DNA of 64,000 bases from Paramecium pentaurelia (GCA_905183005.1 CAJJDO010000040.1:81511-145510), one strand, 5' to 3'. Positions 49,705-62,352 are shown, numbered from the stretch's first letter. The notes: generated by a model not told the origin, from the letters alone. Program-made: numbers and translations.

Positions 49705-51165
49705 TCAATCATCTTTGAATACACTAAAGAACATATCTTTTCTAAAAGTAACTCTAAAAACTTCTCTCATTTTGTACTTTCCTTCCTTTTATTTATCCAA
49801 TAACTTCTTCTTTATTGTAAAATATCCTCCATAACATTTAACAGTTACATTTTTTTTCTCTTTTCTTCTAATATCATTAACCCATCAAAATTGTATAAAT
49901 TAAATCAAATATGAATATATATTATGGAATATTTTCCTTTAACTTTTAACAGATCTTCTTTCCAGATTAATTAACTCTTTCTTCTAATACCATCAATGAT
50001 AATTCGATCATCTATTAAATGAATTAATTTTTTAATCATTTTTACTTTTTAAATCCACAAAATTCAGATTCTAATGAACTATATTCTTTTTTTTGTCATG
50101 TTTATTTAATAAAACAAATCTTAGATAATTTCATCCAAAGGGAATTTATATATATATCAATCTTATTTATTATATATCTCTATAACCAACCATTTTACCA
50201 TTTCTAACTTCACACAATTAAAATATAATTGAACTATATTCTTCTGGACACATTATGGTTGCAATATCTATAGGTTATTCATAATGCTTGATAATGGCTT
50301 CATACGTATGCTGTGATTGCATTTTCAATCATTTCTTCTTTCCCATTCCTTAAAGTTGCATTATAAGGAACAATTGGTGATTTCAATAAAACACATACAT
50401 TATATTCATTCTCCAAGCTTACTCTCCAAAAAACCACATTAATATCCTTTTCTTAATACTGTTTAACTTTCTATTGGAATTATTACAGTTGGATCACTCA
50501 ATAGTAATTTGAAATAGATTTATTTAATTCAGTATAATCATCTAGGTCTTCTGGATAAATGCCTTAATAAAACAACTTTCTTTACTTACTCAAAACCTGC
50601 TTCGAATGATGTTTTAAATAAAGAGTGTCTAAATGTATCTCTTATTCTTGCCTCATTTTTTGTCTTTATATTTTTGTCATATGGTTTTAATTTTTTTGAG
50701 GGACTTGTTCTAAACTTTCAGTTTTTACCTAATTTTTAATAAAATTTTATACTTCAAAAAAATCATTTTACTTTTTTTAAGGCACTAGATACAATTAAAT
50801 CATTTAGATAATTAACTTTTATTAATATTAATAATATAACTCCTTTGTCTCTAGCATATAAGCTATCAATCATATAATCTTAAATATTATACTAAACTCT
50901 CAGTATTTGCACATGATATATCTATTTTATTAATAAAAGGTATTTACTTTAAATTCTATTTCTTTTTCAAAATATAATTAGATAATTTTTATAACTGGAT
51001 ACTTTATTTTGCATCAATCACTAAGATAATACCTTTACAAAAATTAATTGAACTCCAATTTATCCAAACATTACACATTTTTTCCTGTACTTTCTAGTAA
51101 TCTATTAACAAAAGTAAATATTCAATGATCAATATGAGTTATTATACAAAAATTAAGAATTTCAT
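49705..51165 (-). pseudogene. GUF1: Decayed LepA/GUF1 translation GTPase gene
   Basis: Blocks of the LepA (EF4) family appear in order on the minus strand but in shifting frames. They are NFCIITHIDH followed by TGA where GKST should be, NRLLESTGK, QCLDKLEFN, CKGIILVIDA, FINKIDI, YEQPIDIATIMCPEEYSSII, YKFPLDEIIQDLFY and, at the end, VTVKCYGGYFTIKKKLLDKQ. The P-loop is gone, and the stretch from LDKLE to the G3/DTPGH segment is deleted, so no active GTPase can be made. LepA normally acts in mitochondrial or chloroplast translation. An intact copy must be elsewhere or the function is dispensable. Confidence 0.82.
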
Positions 51166-51258
51166 TTATGGTTATTTGATATTTTGAAAAAAGATGAAAG
51201 GAGGTAATTGAATTTTTATAATATATTTTAACATTACAATTAAATTAAAACACAATTC

Positions 51259-51952
51259 TCAATTTTGATCCTTTTATTTTGGTTTATTCAATAATTATGA
51301 TCTTAATTCTCTTGCTAATTTCTTCCTATCATTTGTTTAATAATGATAAGATTTGATATCACTAAATTTATATTAGTTTTATATATTACCAAAAATCATC
51401 AAAATATAGAGAATCTATTATACAAAATGTTGTTCCAAGAATAAAGAATACACCCCAACTTCTACCCAATAATTTAAATTTCATCTCTTTTAAACTTAAA
51501 TTTATCTTTTTTAATTGCATAGCCTCATAAGTATATGCAGCCATAAATGTCATTGGTAATGTGAATATTATTTTATCTTTTAAATTGCTCCAACAAATTG
51601 GTAATTCTCTGTATTTTAAAATACCCCAAGCATTATTATAATTATTTAATGTCTCTTCTAATGTAAAAATTTTTCTGCCTTATCTATCAATTGTAGGTAT
51701 ATCTATGGCTTTATCTGCTAATTATTAAAATTTTTCTTTCTTTTCCTCTTCTGTTAATGGATTCTCTTCTTATCTCTTTTTTATTGTATCTTACAACCAA
51801 TTTAATCTACTCTATGTTAATCCCAATTAATCTAATTTTTGTTATGCATTCTAAATTTTTTAATCCAATTCTTCAGCAAATTATCTCTCTTCTTCTGTCA
51901 TAGGCTCTTCCTATTATTCATTATTCTTTTCTTCAGAATTATTATTGTTCAT
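51259..51952 (-). CDS. Protein with two C-terminal membrane helices, 221 aa
   Basis: One 28-nt intron gives 222 codons. The first 110 residues are acidic/Gln-rich with helical stretches (TEEERQFAEELDQKIQNAQQ, then LTEEEKKEKFQQLADKA). Two hydrophobic segments at about 130-150 (IIFTLPMTFMAAYTYEAM) and 165-185 (WGVFFILGTTFCIIDSLYF) suggest an organellar or ER membrane protein. The basic tail ends KPKQKDQN. No family recognised. Confidence 0.7.
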
Positions 51953-52007
51953 TGAGTAAAAGTTATTAATTTATTATTACAAAATTTTAATATATAAATA
52001 AATAAAT

Positions 52008-52882
52008 TCAAAATTATTGTTGTTTACATTTTAAGTATTTAGATTTCCAATATTAAATTTCTTATATTAATACATCCTTTTCAATATCATTCTATTTCAA
52101 TTTTTCTTAATATTTTAACAAAATCTATTTAGTTTTATCTACTATAGTTTATAAATTTTCATCTATTTTAATTTTCTATTCAATTGATATTATTGGATTT
52201 TAATGTATTTATGTGGTTGTTGAATTTGGATTCACTAATTATCCTGATGAATTATTAGAGAAATTACACTTGTTTCTTTATTTCAATCTTAAATCAATGA
52301 ATTCATTTTCTATAGATTATTTTTATGAATAAGATTCTGAATGTTATAGAGTTTATCTTTTTGGTTTTATTTACTTTTAATCTTTTTCATTAAGTTTTTC
52401 AAAAAGTGCAATCAAAGTGCTTCTTTCAGTATTTTATATAGGTAATTACTCAGCTTATATTTCATCAATAGATCTAACAAAATTTCCAAATTGCTTTTGC
52501 ATTTCAAAATTGTTATTTGATAGGAATTCGCTATATTTATTAATGTCCTTATGTTTATTGGATTTAAGTAACTTCAAAGCATTACATTTAAGAGTTTTGA
52601 GAGAATCATTATTATCAGTTGTATGATTGTATTTTAACATAGAACCTTTAGATTTTTGTTACAAAGAAGCAGATACAAAATATTATTACTTAAGTGAATT
52701 GGTTGGTGAAACTTTAAATATTTTATGTGATTCACTATTCTTACCCAAAATGTTAAAAAGTTTCTTCTTCATCAATTGACAATCTTATTTATTCTAAATT
52801 AAAACAAATATACTTCTTATTTTGGGTTGTCTTAACCCTTAGAAGATTGAGGTTGACTATGAATTTAATGAGAATTTGACAT
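52008..52882 (-). CDS. Basic Ser/Gln-rich protein with C-terminal coiled coil, 284 aa
   Basis: One 20-nt intron near the 5' end gives 285 codons. The chain is Lys/Ser/Gln-rich, with QSKGSMLKY-like basic patches and a short helix at the end (IEQKIKIDENLQTIVDKTKQ, IQYWKSKYLKCKQQQF). A hydrophobic frame on the opposite strand (52417-52626) is the shadow of this gene. No domain recognised. Confidence 0.68.
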
Positions 52883-53220
52883 TGTATCCTTAATAGATAG
52901 CTTAGATTTTAAGTTCTATGACTTTGAGATTGTTGCTTATTTAGAATACATAATATTTATTTTATTGTATATATATACTAATTGTTTAATTTGATAATTA
53001 TGAATTAATTGATTAGATTTTAGAAAAATAAAAGAAATAAATTATTGATAATACTATTGATGGATGGAAATCGAGTATAATATATAAATTTTTATATATT
53101 TATGAAAATAATCAATTATTCAATAACTCTTTCTCTTTGGATTTATATAATGAATCCAATGATTGTGTTTACTTTTCAAATAAATCTTAGATTTATTTTT
53201 CTGCTTATCTCATGGTATCT
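52883..53220. other. Intergenic, nothing recognised
   Basis: About 340 nt of AT-rich spacer between two minus-strand genes. Confidence 0.6.
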
Positions 53221-53857
53221 TCAGATGTGACTTTTTTATAAGGTTTTAACTTAGGTTAAATAATTGTTTACATCATCTATGCATTCATGTCTAATTTATC
53301 TAAGATTTTATTTAGCATCTTCCATTAATTTCTTTAAATTATTTACTGCTATTATTCTACTCTCCTTTGTATTACCTTAAGCTAATTGACATACTATTTG
53401 TTTATCTTATTTCTTAACTTATAAATTAAGGTCTGAATTTTCTAAAGCCTATGAATGAAATTATGCATACCTTCATTACATCCATGATTGTTGATTCATC
53501 AAACACATTTAAAATTAACACACCTTATGATTTTTGAGATGCCTAAGCCAGAGAAGACAAAGGCAATTTTTCACCATAAGCTTAAATTGATACTCTGTCA
53601 AGCATTTCTGGTGTCAATTTCCCTACTTATAATTTCTTAAGTGCTTCTTAAAATTTTTGGGCATATTGATCAAATTTGGTTTGATATATTGTAAAATCAA
53701 TTGTTTTAGAAAGTCCAAGATTTTATTTCTCTTGCTTTTTATCCATTCTTTCCTGATCCTTTTTACTAATCTTTGCAAAATTATATTAAAATTATCTTTG
53801 AAAACAACGTTATTGTATGATAACAGGTCTGAATGCTGTTGTGAATAATTTTATCAT
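53221..53857 (-). CDS. MRRF: Ribosome recycling factor, mitochondrial, 204 aa
   Basis: One 22-nt intron gives 205 codons. The N-terminus (MIKLFTTAFRPVIIQQRCFQ) is a typical mitochondrial presequence. The RRF body follows: LTPEMLDRVSIQAYGEKLPL, then SQGVLILNVFDESTIMDVMK, ESRIIAVNNLKKLMEDAKQN and IRHECIDDVNNYL, equivalent to the three-helix bundle and beta domain. Together with EF-G it splits the post-termination mitoribosome. Confidence 0.9.
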
Positions 53858-53888
53858 AAGTTATTAATAATTTGTTTTTGTTAATATT

Positions 53889-54425
53889 ATGACATCAATA
53901 GAAAAATAGCCATATTATTAAGATCCAAGTTTTTAATTCTTTGTTAAGAAAGGTTTAATAAAATAGAACAAGAAAGGATAAGTTTTTCCAATTTTCACAT
54001 ATCGTGTTAATAGTTAACCATCTCAATCAAAATATATTGAACTTAGAGTATTTCCTTCCAAAATAGTAAAGAGATCAAATATCTAACAAAATAGTCCATC
54101 TCCTTTTGTCATTACAAATATACCAAAAAAAAATACACTTTATCAAACATATATAGACAATATAATATAGAAAAAAACTAAGGATAAATCAGAAAGTCGT
54201 AAGAGATACTCTAATTCTATTGATGAGATAAAGGGGAAACAAATTGAAACTGTTAAAGATTGTTTCCTTCCAAAACTTCATTGTCTTAATAATAAACCAT
54301 AAAGGTTATAGTATCGTCATTCATTGCCAAAATAAGATATCTATACAGAACCTAATTTTGAGCCAAATCCTTCAGATAGATTGTAACCATGGGATTCAAG
54401 TTAAAAGTCATTTACTCTCTAATGA
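53889..54425 (+). CDS. Hypothetical protein, 178 aa
   Basis: Intronless 179-codon frame, divergent from the recycling factor (31 nt between starts). Basic and Pro/Ser/Tyr-rich with repeats of QPSQSKYIELRVFPSK-like character and no membrane or catalytic motif. A mostly disordered product is likely. Not recognised. Confidence 0.65.
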
Positions 54426-54716
54426 AATTGATAATATTTTTATAGAGTTACTATTTATAATTTTGATTAACAATATAATTATAGAGAATATGTAAATAAG
54501 ATTATATATGATATACTAATAAAATGGGATTGGAAAAGTAATACATGACATATTTTTTAAATATGAACTTTAAAATACTATTTTTTATGTCAATTATAAT
54601 TTATATTATATATGAATATGCAATTCATGTATTACTAACCTTATGATGCTTTATTTTAAAAATTCTAAAAAAATGGGAAGATAACAAGGACTGATTTGAT
54701 ATCAATATTGTAGGCT

Positions 54717-56249
54717 ATGAATTACAATGATATGTAAATAGCTAGTGTGTTATCTAAATTTAATGATGATGAAATAAGTAAAAGTAATTAAGTATATAGC
54801 TTAAAATTAGTTTATGCTTAGTATAATGGTTCAAAATATTCCCACTTATAGATTTCCTACACAAATTCAACCACCTATACCTTAATAAGTAGATTAAAAT
54901 TAAAATCAGCAAAAATTTACATAAGAATAATAGTAATAAATCTATGAGGATTTTAAAACCATATTAAAAGGATAAGAATATGATAAGGCCTTGAATTTTC
55001 TATGTAATAAGTGTAATAAAAATATTTTTAGAATAATATAAAGATATGGATTTAGTAAACGTAGTTGATTAACAAAGCAAACAAATTTGTTCCTACATTG
55101 TTGTATAATTTGATAATGAAGGTTTGGCATTAAAATTTCTGTCTTTATTGACTGATTTTAGGGTTAATTTAAATTTTAAGGATTCATTAAAATAGTCAAT
55201 ATTATTTTATATATGCAGAGATGGTAAATTGAAATTGCTTGATTTTGTATTGTCTTAGAATGCAGTTAATATAAATGATCAAGATTAATATGGATAAACA
55301 CCTTTATTTTATGCAGCCAGAGATAATAAAATAGATATTGTAACAAGGTATACCTTATATATTTGATATATATATTAGACTTGTTTAAGTTGGAGCCAAT
55401 GTTAATTTAGTAGATACTCTTTCAAATCAAACAGCATTATTTTATTCAGCAAGAGAAGGAAATGCTGAAATTTGTAAAATTTTAATAGATGTAAAATATT
55501 TAAATATTTAGAATGGTTGTAATCCAAATCATTAAGATTAACATAAAAAGACAGCTTAATTCTTTGCTAAGAGATTTTAGAGAAAGGAAGTAATGGAATT
55601 GTTCAATTCTTATTTTGGAAAAAGTAAAGATGATTATAAACAAAATTCTAATTATAATAATGAAAATAGTAAAGGAGAATAACCAAAATAATAAAAGAAG
55701 AAAAATAAAGATTTGCCAAAGTAAGCCTATAAATTAATGTTTACTGATGAATATGGTAATCTATAAGAAGTAACATCATCTGAATTTGCTAAATTTTAAT
55801 AATAATACCCTTAAATAGCTAATCTAATAATAAATGCAGATGAATTAATAGATGAAAATGTTTTAAATTCTATGAAAGATGATGAATTATGGGAAAAAGT
55901 AGCTAAAAAAGTGTTATAAATATTATGGAAAACAAAAGGAGCATAATTATTTCATAATCCAGTAGATGAAAAAAAGTATGGTATAAATGATTATTATGAT
56001 ATTGTAAAAAAACCAATGGATTTTGGAACTGTTAAGGTATTTAAATTATCTATTAAAATTAAATAGTAAAAACTAAATGCAAATTAATATAAAAATTGTA
56101 AAGAATTCTATAATGATATCATGTTAGTGTTTGACAATTGTATATTATATAATGGATCAGAAAATGATATTGGTTAGATGGGAATTGCATTAAAATAAGA
56201 GTTCTTGAATTAAGTAGAATAGACTGGTCTAAAAAAACATTTATCATGA
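54717..56249 (+). CDS. Ankyrin-repeat plus bromodomain protein, 463 aa
   Basis: Five introns (21-31 nt) give 464 codons. A Gln-rich head precedes three to four ankyrin repeats (about 110-260): SILFYICRDGKLKLLDFVLS, DQYGQTPLFYAARDNKIDIV, SNQTALFYSAREGNAEICKI, GCNPNHQDQHKKTAQFFAKR. After a Lys/Asn linker, residues about 345-455 form a bromodomain (WKTKGAQLFHNPVD, DYYDIVKKPMDFGTVK, ANQYKNCKEFYNDIMLVFDN, CILYNGSENDIGQMG) with the acetyl-lysine-binding Asn in YN. The same order is known from the apicomplexan BDP1 proteins that read acetylated histones at promoters. Confidence 0.92.
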
Positions 56250-57323
56250 TATATTATATGAAAACATATTTAATCAATTTAATGTTTATAAAAATTATAT
56301 TATTAATTACTTTATTTTCCCATCTAGCTCAATAATCAAATAATCAACAAACTCATTAATTAACAATGTACAAATATTATATAATGGATATTTCTATCTA
56401 TTTAATTATATTGATAAATCTTATTTGATTTTAATAGAATAACTAATCCTTATAAATGATCTATATGAATATGAAATTAAAAGTGATTAATAATAAATAA
56501 TAATGATATGATAGTGGAATTTTATTTAGGGATAACAAATAAAGAAAATTTAATTGTTAACTATATATATATATAGCTAGATTATGTATTTGAAGAAGCA
56601 AAACTGAGAGAAATAAATAAGTATTATATAAGCTATAAAAAATTAAACAAGTTATAATTTATGATTCTTATGCATAATTGATAAGCGATAAAAATATGAT
56701 CATAATTACCATAGGAGTTGATTTTTTTTAATTTAAACAGATAAACCAATAAAGTACAAAATTATTTTGTTCCTTAACTTATAGATTTATTAAGGATTAC
56801 TTAAATAAATAGTTCTATATATATATGCTTTTACAAGAACAAGGTTATAAAAATTGAATATGATAAGATAAGTATATTTTTTAATTAAAGAAGAACTTCG
56901 AAATATTATGTAGTTGTTAAAATGAGGAAGAAACATAAAAATCATTATATCTATTTGAATTGGAATATTTAAATAGAAATTGCTGAGGTTGCAAAAAAAG
57001 GAGAAGCAATATTTTATATTTCATCTATCCAATTATAATAAAAGAAGATCAACTAATATTAGTTGAGAGTATAATTGTTAGAGTTTTGATTATAATTGGA
57101 GTGATAAGGTCAATAATTTACAAATATCTCATATTCAGTAGTTTTCAACTGAAAAGGATTATTTTAGAATAACAAAATTGTTAAATTTAAACAGAGTTTT
57201 CAAATATTATTAGAATTAATTATTCTTGTATAGCTTTTAGAGAAGGGGAAAAATATTAATGAATGATTTCATAATATATATAAATATAAATATAATAATT
57301 ATCGATAAATTAGTAATAAACAA
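56250..57323. other. Gene-poor stretch, 1.1 kb
   Basis: AT-rich. Near 57095-57240 one frame reads SDKVNNLQISHIQQFSTEKD with coding-like character but no start or exon partners; it may be debris of an older gene. Confidence 0.4.
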
Positions 57324-58938
57324 ATGAAGAGGAGTATAAAATAGCAACATCAGCTCTAATTAAAATAACTGTATTGTAAATAGAAACTGAACATCTAAAC
57401 TGAAGTTGATGACACACGTAACACAAAGCCAGTAAATAAATATTGTAAAGTCTAGATTTCTTTAAATTATTCTCCTTTAAATAAGATAGATTAGAGTGTA
57501 TTTTCTAATAAATGGAAAATCAACAAAGGATTATTGGGTAATAGAACAAATAGAATGTTAACTTAACAATAATCAGATTCAGAGAATGAATTTCCAAATT
57601 AATTGAAATTAATATAACTATCTCAAAAAAGTTAAGTATAAACAAAAAGATCTATATCGAACAAAAGAAATAATAGTATTGGAGATTATAATTAATCTCC
57701 TAATAATTAAAATAGATCATCATTATATACAAGTTAAAAATAAAGATCGTATTCTATTCAACAATAATAATAATAATAAAGATAACAATAATAATCTTTA
57801 TTTTAGTCTATTGGAATCAAATAGAATCAAGCAAATGATGCAAAATCATTTATTTAGTAATTTGAATTAACTATAGAGGAATGGGATAAATTTGGAAATA
57901 GATTCCCTTTTGGATTTCAGAGAGAGAAACTATTGGGAAGAGGAGGTTTTTCATTGATTTGGTTAGCTAAAGAATAAAAAGGTGGTGCATTATGTGCTGT
58001 AAAATAGATCCCAAGAAAATCTAAACATGAAACTCATTTTAAAGAATTAGCATTTTGCACTTAATTTTTTAATAAAGGGGGTTAAATAAAGAGTTAATAT
58101 TAGTAAAATGAAGGAATTAAATACCTTTGTAAAATGTTAGATTATGTTATTGATCCTCAAGATGTATTTATAATGTATGAAGTATGTGGATTTTCATTGG
58201 GCACTTAATTGTATGACTTTGAGTCTCTCAATAATAGTTATAAGGTATAATAAGAATACATGGTAGTTAATTCCATAGAAATTAAGTCTGCTCTTTAAGT
58301 AGTTTCCTGTCTTTTTATTAAAGTTTATAAAAAGAATAACCTAAACTATAGAATTGTTAGTCAAAACTGGTTGGGTCCATAGTGATATTAAAAGTGAAAA
58401 CATTCTTATCTCTTATGGATAACAAGATGTCGAATTCAAAATTATAGACTATGGTTCATCTTTCAAATTTGTAGAAGTCTTTGAAAAATTCTCTATGGCA
58501 ACACCTGAATATATGTCCCCTGAAATGTTAACATTTATACTAAGAGAGAATTAAATGTCTTATGATAATCAATTAATTGAATCACTTGTTAATTATGATA
58601 AATCTTGGGTTATAGATATTTGGGGATTGGGATGTGTAGTTTTAGAAATCATTTCAGGATTACCATTATGGATGAGTTATGATACACAAGTAATCAATTA
58701 TAAAGGTCAGAAACTCATGGCATAAGGTCTATTTGCTGTTACTGGTAGGAGTTTTAGTAAAATTGTTGAAAAATAAATTAAAATACTAACAAATTTAGAG
58801 TTTGTATTGAGAGAATAAAATTATTCTGGTATTTAAGTTACACCTTTATTAACTTAATTATTAAAAGGAATGTTAGCCATCAATCCGAAATAAAGATATT
58901 CACCTTAATAAATATTGAATTTACTTTAAGATATCTGA
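57324..58938 (+). CDS. Atypical protein kinase with HSD and DYG motifs, 522 aa
   Basis: Two introns (24 and 22 nt) give 523 codons. Residues 1-165 are basic/Gln-rich with a run of glutamines written as TAA. The kinase domain follows: LLGRGGFSLIWLA (glycine loop), ALCAVKQIP (lysine), VHSDIKSENILI (catalytic loop, HSD instead of HRD), IIDYGSSF (DYG instead of DFG), ATPEYMSPEML and VIDIWGLGCVVLEIISGLPL. All three key residues (K, D, D) are present, so it may be active. DYG occurs in some CLK/DYRK/WEE-like kinases. Its closest relative is not clear. Confidence 0.85.
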
Positions 58939-59307
58939 TTCATTTTTTATTATATTACACATATCATTTAAATTTTATATTCTTTAATTCAAAAATTATA
59001 TTCAATTTATTTTAATAATGTTATAAAATTACACAAGACTTAAAGAATAACAAATTATATTATTAAATTTAGTTTATGAGATCTAAAATTAATTCTGTAA
59101 TATTTAATTAATTTAATGAATTCTTATATATCTAATTATCATAAAAATTACTTTCTTATACTATTATAAATGATATTTATAGAATTTGCAATTAGGATTA
59201 TAAGGAAACTGTATTTAATTATTAAAAATTAAGTTTAACTTAATTTGACTTCTATAAATTAGATATTAAAACCATTGAAATTTATATTAATAAAATAAAT
59301 ATCAAAT
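58939..59307. other. Intergenic, nothing recognised
   Basis: About 370 nt of AT-rich spacer between two kinase genes in the same orientation. Confidence 0.6.
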
Positions 59308-61818
59308 ATGGCTGCACCTGATTTTGATTGTTTTAGAAAGATTAAAGTGCTTGGAGAGGGTGCTTTTGGTAAAGCACTATTAGTAGAGGATATTAGAGAT
59401 GGGTACTTTATGTATTTGACTTATAGGACTTAATGGGTGAAAAAATAAATAGATATCAGTGCAATGCCTTAAAAGGAAAAAGAAGAAACAATTAAAGAAG
59501 CAAAAATACTATAATGTTTAGATCATCCTAATATTGTTAAGTTTAAAGATGTATTCGCAACTAAGTAAGGTAAATTATGTATTGTGATGGAATATGCTGA
59601 TGGTAGTTAATTATTTTATTCTTAGGTGGTGATTTAGCTTTGAAAATCAAAAATTAATAAGGAAAGTTATTCTAAGAATCATAAATATTGGATTGGTTCA
59701 CATAAATTTGTTTAGCATTGAAACATGTTCATGATAGAAAAATTATTCATAGAGATTTGAAAGGATAAAATATCTTTTTGAATAGAGCTGATAGAGTTAA
59801 GTTAGGAGATTTTGGTATAGCAAAGGTTTTAGGGAATACTTTAGAAAAAGCAAAGACTTGTGTAGGAACCCCTTATTATTTATCTCCAGAGATAATTGAA
59901 TCGAAGCCTTACTCTTAGGCTGTAATTTATTTCAATAATGTAGAGCGATATTTGGTCTCTAGGTGCAATTTTATATGAATTATGTGCTTTGAAACCACCT
60001 TTTCTTGCAGATAGTTTACATTTCTTAGCTTTAAAAATTATTAAAGGATAATTTCCATCAATACCAAATACTTTTTCTAAAGACATGAATAATTTGATCA
60101 AAGCCTTATTACAAACATCACCATAAAAAAGACCAAATATAAATTAAATATTAAGTAATTCCTTTTATTAATATTAGAAATGCCAATAATAAGTGCCAGA
60201 ATGAAAGAGTTCTTAACTGAAAGTTAATAAAAGGTAGAATTTGCTCATACTATTTTACATAAATAAGTAATTAATAATAATCGATTATTAATAGAAACTA
60301 AATTGTTTAGCTAAAATATCTGATTTAAAACTAATAGATGAAGATAATCTTAGACCACCACCTAATTTATTAAGTAAATAAAATAGTAGTCAATCTTAAT
60401 CATAATCATCATTATTACAATAACCACAATAATAATAATAATAGTACTAATAACCATAATAACCATAGTAATAATAATAGTAATAGCAATAATAATAATA
60501 ATAATAATAATAATAACTAGTTCAAAAATAATAATAGTATGTACCTTAATAATAATTTATTCCAAAATAAGTTGTCAATTAATAGTAATAATAAATTTAA
60601 TAATAAAAAGTATAATAAATACAATAACCACAAGTCTAATAACAGCAAAAATAATAAAGCAATTAAATATATTCATAATAGTAATAGAATAAAAAGGTTT
60701 AAGGTAGATAAGAAAAACCCTTAGTTCAATAACATGTTATGTAACAACCGAAATAATATGTATAATAACCAAGACGTGAATAATCAAAGCCAAATTCTGC
60801 TGTATAACCATAAAAATAAAGAAATAGCAGCAAGAATAAATTAGTGGATGTGGAAAAACAGGAATAAGAAAGAAAAAGAATGTAATAAATTAAATTGGAA
60901 GCTGATCTTAAAAGAAAAGAGGAAGAAAAGAAAAAATTATTGAAAATTCAATAAGAAGAAGAGGCAAAAAAAAGAATAAAAGAGGATTAAAAAAAGAAGA
61001 GAGAATAACAATAAAAAGAGATGAGAGAAGATTTACAAAAAAAAAGATAATAGAAACAATTATAATAATAAAGCTAACCTAATCTTGAAAGTGAACCAAA
61101 ATATATTGTTAGACAAACAATTTCATAACCAGAAAATTTTGAAGATGATTTCTTGGAGGAATACAATAGTGAAGAAGAAAATCTTGAAACTGAGGATTAA
61201 TAAAGTAATAAAATTTAATTCGAATTGGATCTTGAAGATGAAGATGAACCAAATATGGATTATGGATTAGTATAATAAGAAAATGATGCAGAAATTGATG
61301 CATTATAATAAGCAATCTTATGTAAAGAATATTAGAAAGTGGTATGTTGAATTCATTTATTATTAGCTAGAAGAAGTATAGGAAACTAATAATATCGTCA
61401 ATTAAATAGAAGAAGCTTAATTTGAAAAAAAAAAGTAATAGTTATGGGAATAAGTTGATCTTGAGGATGTTATAAATGTTGATGATTTAGAAGATGAAGA
61501 TGATGAAGATGATTTAACCCTAACTAAATCTGCTATATAAACAAATTAAGAGTTAGGATTGAATTACTTTAGTAATCCAAATGGCTTAAGATAATATTTA
61601 TCACAAGTGCTTGGAAAAGATGTATTTGAAAAAATCTATAACATCACTTAAAAGTAAATATTAAATGTAATCTGAGTGATCTTTTGACATATCCAGTAGA
61701 AGAGATTGAAAAAATAATTAACAATAACACGAAATTGTTATCATAATTAACATAATAAGAAGCAAAAAAGTTTATGCCTTTGATGTTGTAATTAGTAATA
61801 TTGGAAAATATTTAATGA
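59308..61818 (+). CDS. NEK-family kinase with long polyQ and acidic tail, 780 aa
   Basis: Seven introns (22-28 nt) give 781 codons. The kinase domain covers residues 8-265: VLGEGAFGKALLVED, KQIDISAMPQKEKEETIKEA, ADGGDLALKI, VHDRKIIHRDLKGQNIFL, LGDFGIAKVL, CVGTPYYLSPEI and SDIWSLGAILYELCALKPPF. The DLKGQN, GTPYYLSPE and SDIWSLG set is typical of NIMA-related kinases. A polyglutamine region (TAA/TAG repeats at 60420-60540) follows, then a charged coiled coil (LEADLKRKEEEKKKLLKIQQ) and an acidic stretch (DDLEDEDDEDDL). Ciliate NEKs control ciliary length and cortex. Confidence 0.9.
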
Positions 61819-61956
61819 TTTTAAATTGGAAATTCATTCTAATAAAAAACAAATCTAATTTATTTTTTATTTTTTATTATACCATTATTTTTATTCCTAA
61901 ATTGATATTCTTTGATCAATCTTTAAACAATAATAATTTTATATAATACATAATTA

Positions 61957-62352
61957 ATGGGGGCATTCATCTATTCTAGTAAATTGAAATCATAAATTGA
62001 ATATTTAGAAGAGGATAATACAATTACTGTAAATGTACCTAATACCTTCTAATATTATCCTAAACTCTATTAGAAAACCTATGATGATGAAATCGATGAC
62101 ATAAATTTCGGAATTCATGACATACAAGTTAAAAATCAATGTTTTTTGTTCTTTTAAACATCCAAAAAGGAAGATTAACTCAATGATATGGATGATAGTA
62201 GAGAAACTCCCTCTTGGAATACACCATAAATATCTAATAAACCTGATTATACTAAAAATCCTAGAATGAAAAAATCACGTAGAAAATCTTAAACTAAGAA
62301 AAAATAAGGAAACAAAGTTGTTTAAAGAATAAATCTGGAAGCCATATATTGA
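61957..62352 (+). CDS. Small MGA-start protein, 131 aa
   Basis: Intronless 132-codon frame beginning MGAFIYSSKLKSQIEYLEED; Gly2 and Ser7 fit an N-myristoylation site. Residues 20-75 appear ordered (VPNTFQYYPKLYQKTYDDEI, IHDIQVKNQCFLFF) and the tail is strongly basic (KKSRRKSQTKKKQGNK). No family recognised. A peripheral membrane protein is possible. Confidence 0.65.

Noticed and set aside
52417..52626. Hydrophobic plus-strand ORF of 69 aa
   Set aside because: Shadow of the minus-strand gene at 52008-52882, whose frame runs through with an intron.
60420..60540. AT-rich trinucleotide microsatellite
   Set aside because: It is in frame within the NEK kinase and encodes glutamines, so it is reported as coding.
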